From contig DASXVA010000009.1 in the NCBI GenBank assembly GCA_036504515.1, forward strand, positions 62,001 through 126,000: a stretch of DNA of 64,000 bases. The letters are read 5' to 3'. The position numbers and the translations under genes are program-made. Below the pieces are notes generated by a model, which made no database searches, was not told the DNA's origin, and saw nothing but the letters and a program-made list of their open reading frames with translations. The stretch is from AWTP1-18 sp036504515. GTDB taxonomy: Bacteria; Pseudomonadota; Gammaproteobacteria; Burkholderiales; Rhodocyclaceae. Of this stretch, positions 61,020 through 64,000 are shown piece by piece; position 1 is the first letter of the stretch; every line of letters begins with the position of its first letter.

Positions 61020-61673
61020 TCAGGCTTCGATCAGCCTGAGTAAATCCAGCGGAGTTTGGCAGATATGGTCTGCCGCCCAGGATTCGATATCCGGCGATCC
61101 GCCCAGGTAGCCCCAGGCCGCCGTTACCGTGCCCATGCCGGCTGCTTTGCCTGCTTGAATATCGCGCAGGTCATCGCCTACATAGAGACAATCTCCTGCA
61201 GGAATTCCCGCTTCTTCGGCTGCCAGCAACAACGGGTCTGGTGCCGGTTTTGGCCGGGCTGCGGTATCGCCGCTGATGACGCTGACTGCCCGTTGGTCGA
61301 GGCCGAGTCCGGCGACGACATCTTTGGTAAAGCGTTGAACCTTGTTGGTGATGATGCCCCAGGGGATTCCCCTGTTTTCCAAGGTCTGCAGCACTTGCTC
61401 CATGCCGCCGAACAATCGGGTGTCGACGCAGATGTTGGCAGCATAGATGTCCAGAAAGCGTTTTTGCATGTCGGCATAGCCCGCGTCATCCGGCGTAATG
61501 TCGAAGCCGGTGCGCAGCAATGCTCTGGCGCCACCGGAGACATAGGGGCGAAGCTGTTCCATGGGCAGGGGACTTTTGCCTTCCGCCAACAATAGCCGAT
61601 TCAAGGCTCCGCCCAGGTCAGGGGCGGTATCGGCCAAGGTGCCATCCAGGTCGAAGAAAACGGCGCGGATCAT
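61020..61673 (-). CDS. gph: Phosphoglycolate phosphatase
   Basis: A 217-residue HAD-superfamily enzyme starting MIRAVFFDLDGTLADTAPDL (nucleophile and acid Asp of motif I), with motif II IITNK, motif III Lys in RPKPAPDPL and motif IV YVGDDLRDIQAG. It dephosphorylates 2-phosphoglycolate formed in DNA repair. ubiG is 5 bases upstream, a common proteobacterial arrangement. A longer frame upstream belongs to ubiG antisense coding and is rejected. Confidence 0.94.
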   Translation of the reverse strand: MIRAVFFDLDGTLADTAPDLGGALNRLLLAEGKSPLPMEQLRPYVSGGARALLRTGFDITPDDAGYADMQKRFLDIYAANICVDTRLFGGMEQVLQTLENRGIPWGIITNKVQRFTKDVVAGLGLDQRAVSVISGDTAARPKPAPDPLLLAAEEAGIPAGDCLYVGDDLRDIQAGKAAGMGTVTAAWGYLGGSPDIESWAADHICQTPLDLLRLIEA

Positions 61674-61678
61674 GGATA

Positions 61679-62383
61679 TCAGATCCGGCGGGTCCGAATC
61701 AGGTAATTGACACTGGTGTCCTGGCCGAGGGAGTAGGTTTTGGTGAGCGGGTTGTAGCTCATGCCGACTATCTCTTCCACCTGCAGTCCGGCCTCCCGGC
61801 AGAAGCGGGAAAGCTCGGCGGGGCGAAGGAATCGGGCGTATTCGTGGGTGCCTTTGGGCAGCATGTTCAAAATGTATTCCGCGCCCACAACGGCCATCAG
61901 GTAAGACTTGATGTTGCGGTTGAGGGTCGAGAAAAACACCTGACCACCGGGTTTGACCATCGTGGCACAGGCTTGCACGATGCTGGCAGGATCTGGGACG
62001 TGTTCCAGCATTTCCAGGCAAGTGACGGCGTCAAAGCTGGCGGGGGCTTCTGCGGCCATGGCTTCGGCGGCAATCAGTCGATAGTCAACCTTGTGGCCGC
62101 TTTCGTAAAGATGCAGCTTGGCTACGCCCAGAGGTTTTTCGGAAAGATCAATCCCGGTGACGTTGGCACCACAGGCGGCCATGCCTTCGGAGAGCAGCCC
62201 GCCGCCGCAACCCACGTCGATAACTTTTTTGCCGGCCAAACTGACCTGCTTGTCGATCCAGGCCACCCGGAGGGGGTTGATGTCGTGCAAGGGTTTGAAT
62301 TCAGAATTGGGGTCCCACCAGCGATGGGCGAGGTCGCCAAATTTGTTCAATTCCTGGGGGTCAGCGTTGACTGTTTGTTCCAT
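61679..62383 (-). CDS. ubiG: Ubiquinone biosynthesis O-methyltransferase
   Basis: A 234-residue SAM-dependent methyltransferase starting MEQTVNADPQELNKFGDLAHRWWDP. Motif I is VIDVGCGGGLLSEGMA; LEMLEHVPDP and STLNRNIKSYLMAVVGAEYIL are diagnostic. It performs the two O-methylations in ubiquinone synthesis. It is followed by gph, and the preceding ompA-like gene is separated by a terminator. Confidence 0.95.
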   Translation of the reverse strand: MEQTVNADPQELNKFGDLAHRWWDPNSEFKPLHDINPLRVAWIDKQVSLAGKKVIDVGCGGGLLSEGMAACGANVTGIDLSEKPLGVAKLHLYESGHKVDYRLIAAEAMAAEAPASFDAVTCLEMLEHVPDPASIVQACATMVKPGGQVFFSTLNRNIKSYLMAVVGAEYILNMLPKGTHEYARFLRPAELSRFCREAGLQVEEIVGMSYNPLTKTYSLGQDTSVNYLIRTRRI

Positions 62384-62410
62384 GGCAATGTTCCGGTGAA
62401 TCCAGAAATG

Positions 62411-62440
62411 AAAAAAGCCCTGCAAGGCAGGGCTTTTTCC
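62411..62440. terminator. Bidirectional intrinsic terminator
   Basis: GCCCTGC-AAG-GCAGGGC flanked by six A and five T, between the ompA-like gene and ubiG. It ends the ompA-like transcript on the minus strand. Confidence 0.88.
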
Positions 62441-62454
62441 GTGAAGCGGGCAGC

Positions 62455-63099
62455 TTACTGCTTGGTGCCGATCACTTCAATTTCAACGCGACGGTCAGGT
62501 TGCAGGCAAGCGATAACCTTCTTGCTCTTGGCGCCCTTGCATTCGTCAGCCTTGGTCTTGGGCTGAGTCTTGCCCTTGCCTTCGGTGTAAACGCGGTTGG
62601 GTTCGAGGCCCTTGGAAACCAGGTAGGTCTTCACAGCGGCAGCGCGCTTTTCAGACAGCTTCTGGTTGTAGGCAGCGCTACCCAGACGGTCAGCGTGACC
62701 AACAGCGATGATCACTTCCAGCTTGATGTCCTTAACCTTGGCAACCAGCTCGTCGAGCTTGGCTTTGCCTTCGGGACGCAGAACAGCCTTGTCGAAGTCG
62801 AACAGGGCGTCAGCAGCCAAAGTCAGCTTTTCAGCGGAGGGCTTGGGAGCGGCAACAGCGGACTTGCCTGCAGCAGCATTTTGCTTGGCCAGATCGGGAT
62901 CACATTCTTCGATGGCCATGGCAGGAGTCCAGTAGCCAGTGCGCCAGCACAGGCCGGTACCACTTTTGGCAACATTGCCACGTTGGTCAATAACGTAACC
63001 GACAGTGCCCTTCAGATCCACGCCGGGGGTCTGCGCGAAGGCAGTGGCGGTGAAACCCAGTAGAGCAGCGAGCAACAGCGATTGTTTAGCATTCTTCAT
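62455..63099 (-). CDS. OmpA-family outer-membrane protein
   Basis: A 214-residue protein with GGGGGAAG before the ATG and a signal peptide (KNAKQSLLLAALLGFTATAFA). The N-terminal part (CWRTGYWTPAMAIEEC) is short and has no eight-stranded barrel. The C-terminal OmpA peptidoglycan-binding domain has ALFDFDKAVLRPEGKAKLDEL, GHADRLGSAAYNQKLSEKRA and CLQPDRRVEIEV with a Cys pair, the betaproteobacterial form. It anchors the outer membrane to the cell wall. Monocistronic, strong ribosome-binding site and terminator suit high expression. Confidence 0.92.
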   Translation of the reverse strand: MKNAKQSLLLAALLGFTATAFAQTPGVDLKGTVGYVIDQRGNVAKSGTGLCWRTGYWTPAMAIEECDPDLAKQNAAAGKSAVAAPKPSAEKLTLAADALFDFDKAVLRPEGKAKLDELVAKVKDIKLEVIIAVGHADRLGSAAYNQKLSEKRAAAVKTYLVSKGLEPNRVYTEGKGKTQPKTKADECKGAKSKKVIACLQPDRRVEIEVIGTKQ

Positions 63100-63192
63100 T
63101 AAAACTTCCCCCTAGCGTTGGAGACAATAAAACCGGTAAAAGTGCTTCTCTCATAGCAATCATTGAACAGGCTGGAATATCAGCTAATTCGA

Positions 63193-64000
63193 CTATGAGC
63201 TAAGAGTATTTTGCCATAAACGCGCAAGTGCGAGCAATTTGGCAGGCTCAAAATCAGTGATTTGTGCGTTATTGACACGGTGTTTTCCGTTAATCCATAC
63301 ATGGCTGACCTGTTCTCGGCCGGTGACGTAAATCAAATGGGATGTCGGATCAAAGCAGGGTTGGGCTATCCATTCGCCGATATTGACAGCGCAAATATCT
63401 GCTTTTTTTCCGGGTTTGAGGGAGCCGGTGATGTCTCCCAGGCCAAGGGCTTGGGCACCCGATAAGGTTGCCATTTTTAATACAGTGTGGGCATCCAAAG
63501 CGGCCGCATCGCCGCTGCTGACCTTGCCTAGCAGCGCGGCATGGCGCATTTCCTGAAACATATCCAGGCGGTTGTTGCTGGCGGCGCCGTCGGTGCCGAG
63601 CCCGATATTGCCGCCTTTTTTCAGGATGTTGGCAATAGGCGGTATGCCACTCGCCAGCTTCATATTAGAGGTGGGGCAGTGGGCGATATGGCTGCCATGA
63701 CGAGCCAGCAGCGTAATTTCATCGGGTTCAAGGTGGACGGCGTGGACGGCAATCAGGTCCGGGCTGATTAGTCCGATCAGATCAAGCCTTGCCAGGGGGC
63801 GCATGCCGTGGATTTTCAGGCTGTCCTGAATTTCCTGTCGAGTTTCATGAATATGGATGTGAATGGGCAGGTCAAGTTGGGCGGAAAGGGTTCCGATTCG
63901 CTCAAGGGTCTTGTCTGCGACGGTGTAGGGCGCATGGGGAGCGAGGGTGAAACTCAGCAAAGACTCATCCCGGAAGCGATCCCGGGCGGCAAGGCCTTTT
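63193..64000 (-). CDS. TRZ/ATZ-family amidohydrolase (MtaD-like deaminase), 5' end outside window
   Basis: The last 269 residues or so are present and the frame continues through the window edge (KGLAARDRFRDES before LLSFTLAPHAPYTV). Metal-site motifs are APHAPYT, HIHIHET, AVHAVHL and GTDGAASNNRLDMFQEMR, as in 5'-methylthioadenosine/S-adenosylhomocysteine deaminase and related chlorohydrolases. The neighbourhood mtaD-like, ubiG, gph is conserved in many betaproteobacteria. The HxH motif of the N-terminus lies outside. Which purine derivative is used is uncertain. Confidence 0.88.
   Translation of the reverse strand, partial: KGLAARDRFRDESLLSFTLAPHAPYTVADKTLERIGTLSAQLDLPIHIHIHETRQEIQDSLKIHGMRPLARLDLIGLISPDLIAVHAVHLEPDEITLLARHGSHIAHCPTSNMKLASGIPPIANILKKGGNIGLGTDGAASNNRLDMFQEMRHAALLGKVSSGDAAALDAHTVLKMATLSGAQALGLGDITGSLKPGKKADICAVNIGEWIAQPCFDPTSHLIYVTGREQVSHVWINGKHRVNNAQITDFEPAKLLALARLWQNTLSS

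Overview
The window is GC-rich chromosomal DNA of a betaproteobacterium, most likely of the Rhodocyclales type. The evidence is the gene content (rnfABCDGE, cysB-linked sulfate operon, ubiG-gph, betaproteobacterial OmpA-family protein, DUF1841, many c-type cytochromes) and a circularly permuted two-piece tmRNA gene whose tag reads ANDEQFAIAA. No tRNA, rRNA, CRISPR array, insertion sequence or phage gene was seen. Genus-level placement is inference.

Layout. 0-1.3 kb: cytochrome b561-type protein and a rhodanese-fold protein lacking the catalytic Cys. 1.7-4.8 kb: TonB-dependent receptor and a periplasmic protein with one CXXCH. 4.8-10.7 kb: complete RND efflux operon. 10.8-16.0 kb: porin plus SsuABC-type ABC transporter operon behind a sigma-54 promoter. 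16.2-21.8 kb: cytochromes c, a secreted peroxiredoxin, a Tat-exported DUF1501 protein and a DUF1549/DUF1553 (planctomycete-type 'PSD1') protein, behind another sigma-54 promoter. 22.4-23.1 kb: divergent lectin-like secreted protein behind a third, almost identical, sigma-54 promoter. 23.8-28.1 kb: second RND pump (adaptor and inner-membrane subunit). 28.4-33.1 kb: sulfate uptake operon sbp-cysT-cysW-cysA-cysB. 33.5-36.1 kb: AT-rich outer-membrane protein gene flanked by duplicated terminators, a CHMI-like tautomerase and YqhD-type alcohol dehydrogenase. 36.2-44.9 kb: minus-strand operon nth-FIST-DUF1841-MoxR-two diguanylate cyclases-VWA. 45-46.9 kb: hybrid histidine kinase. 47.2-53.0 kb: LysR regulator divergent from an OMF-FUSC-DUF1656-HlyD efflux operon. 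53.0-58.4 kb: rnfABCDGE. 58.8-60.6 kb: AAA ATPase. 60.7-61.0 kb: permuted ssrA. 61.0-64.0 kb: gph, ubiG, ompA-like gene and a truncated TRZ/ATZ-family deaminase.

Most interesting unit: 10.8-23.1 kb looks like one co-regulated periplasmic system. Three transcription units (porin/ABC transporter; PSD1/DUF1501/cytochrome/peroxiredoxin; lectin) carry -24/-12 promoters, and two of the three promoter regions carry the same inverted-repeat candidate enhancer, GTTGCT-N8-AGCA(A/G)(C/T). The transporter type, and the cysteine/sulfate operon a few kilobases away, suggest (inference only) capture and periplasmic processing of an organosulfur or other scarce compound, with c-type cytochromes taking electrons. 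I know of no characterised system with this composition.
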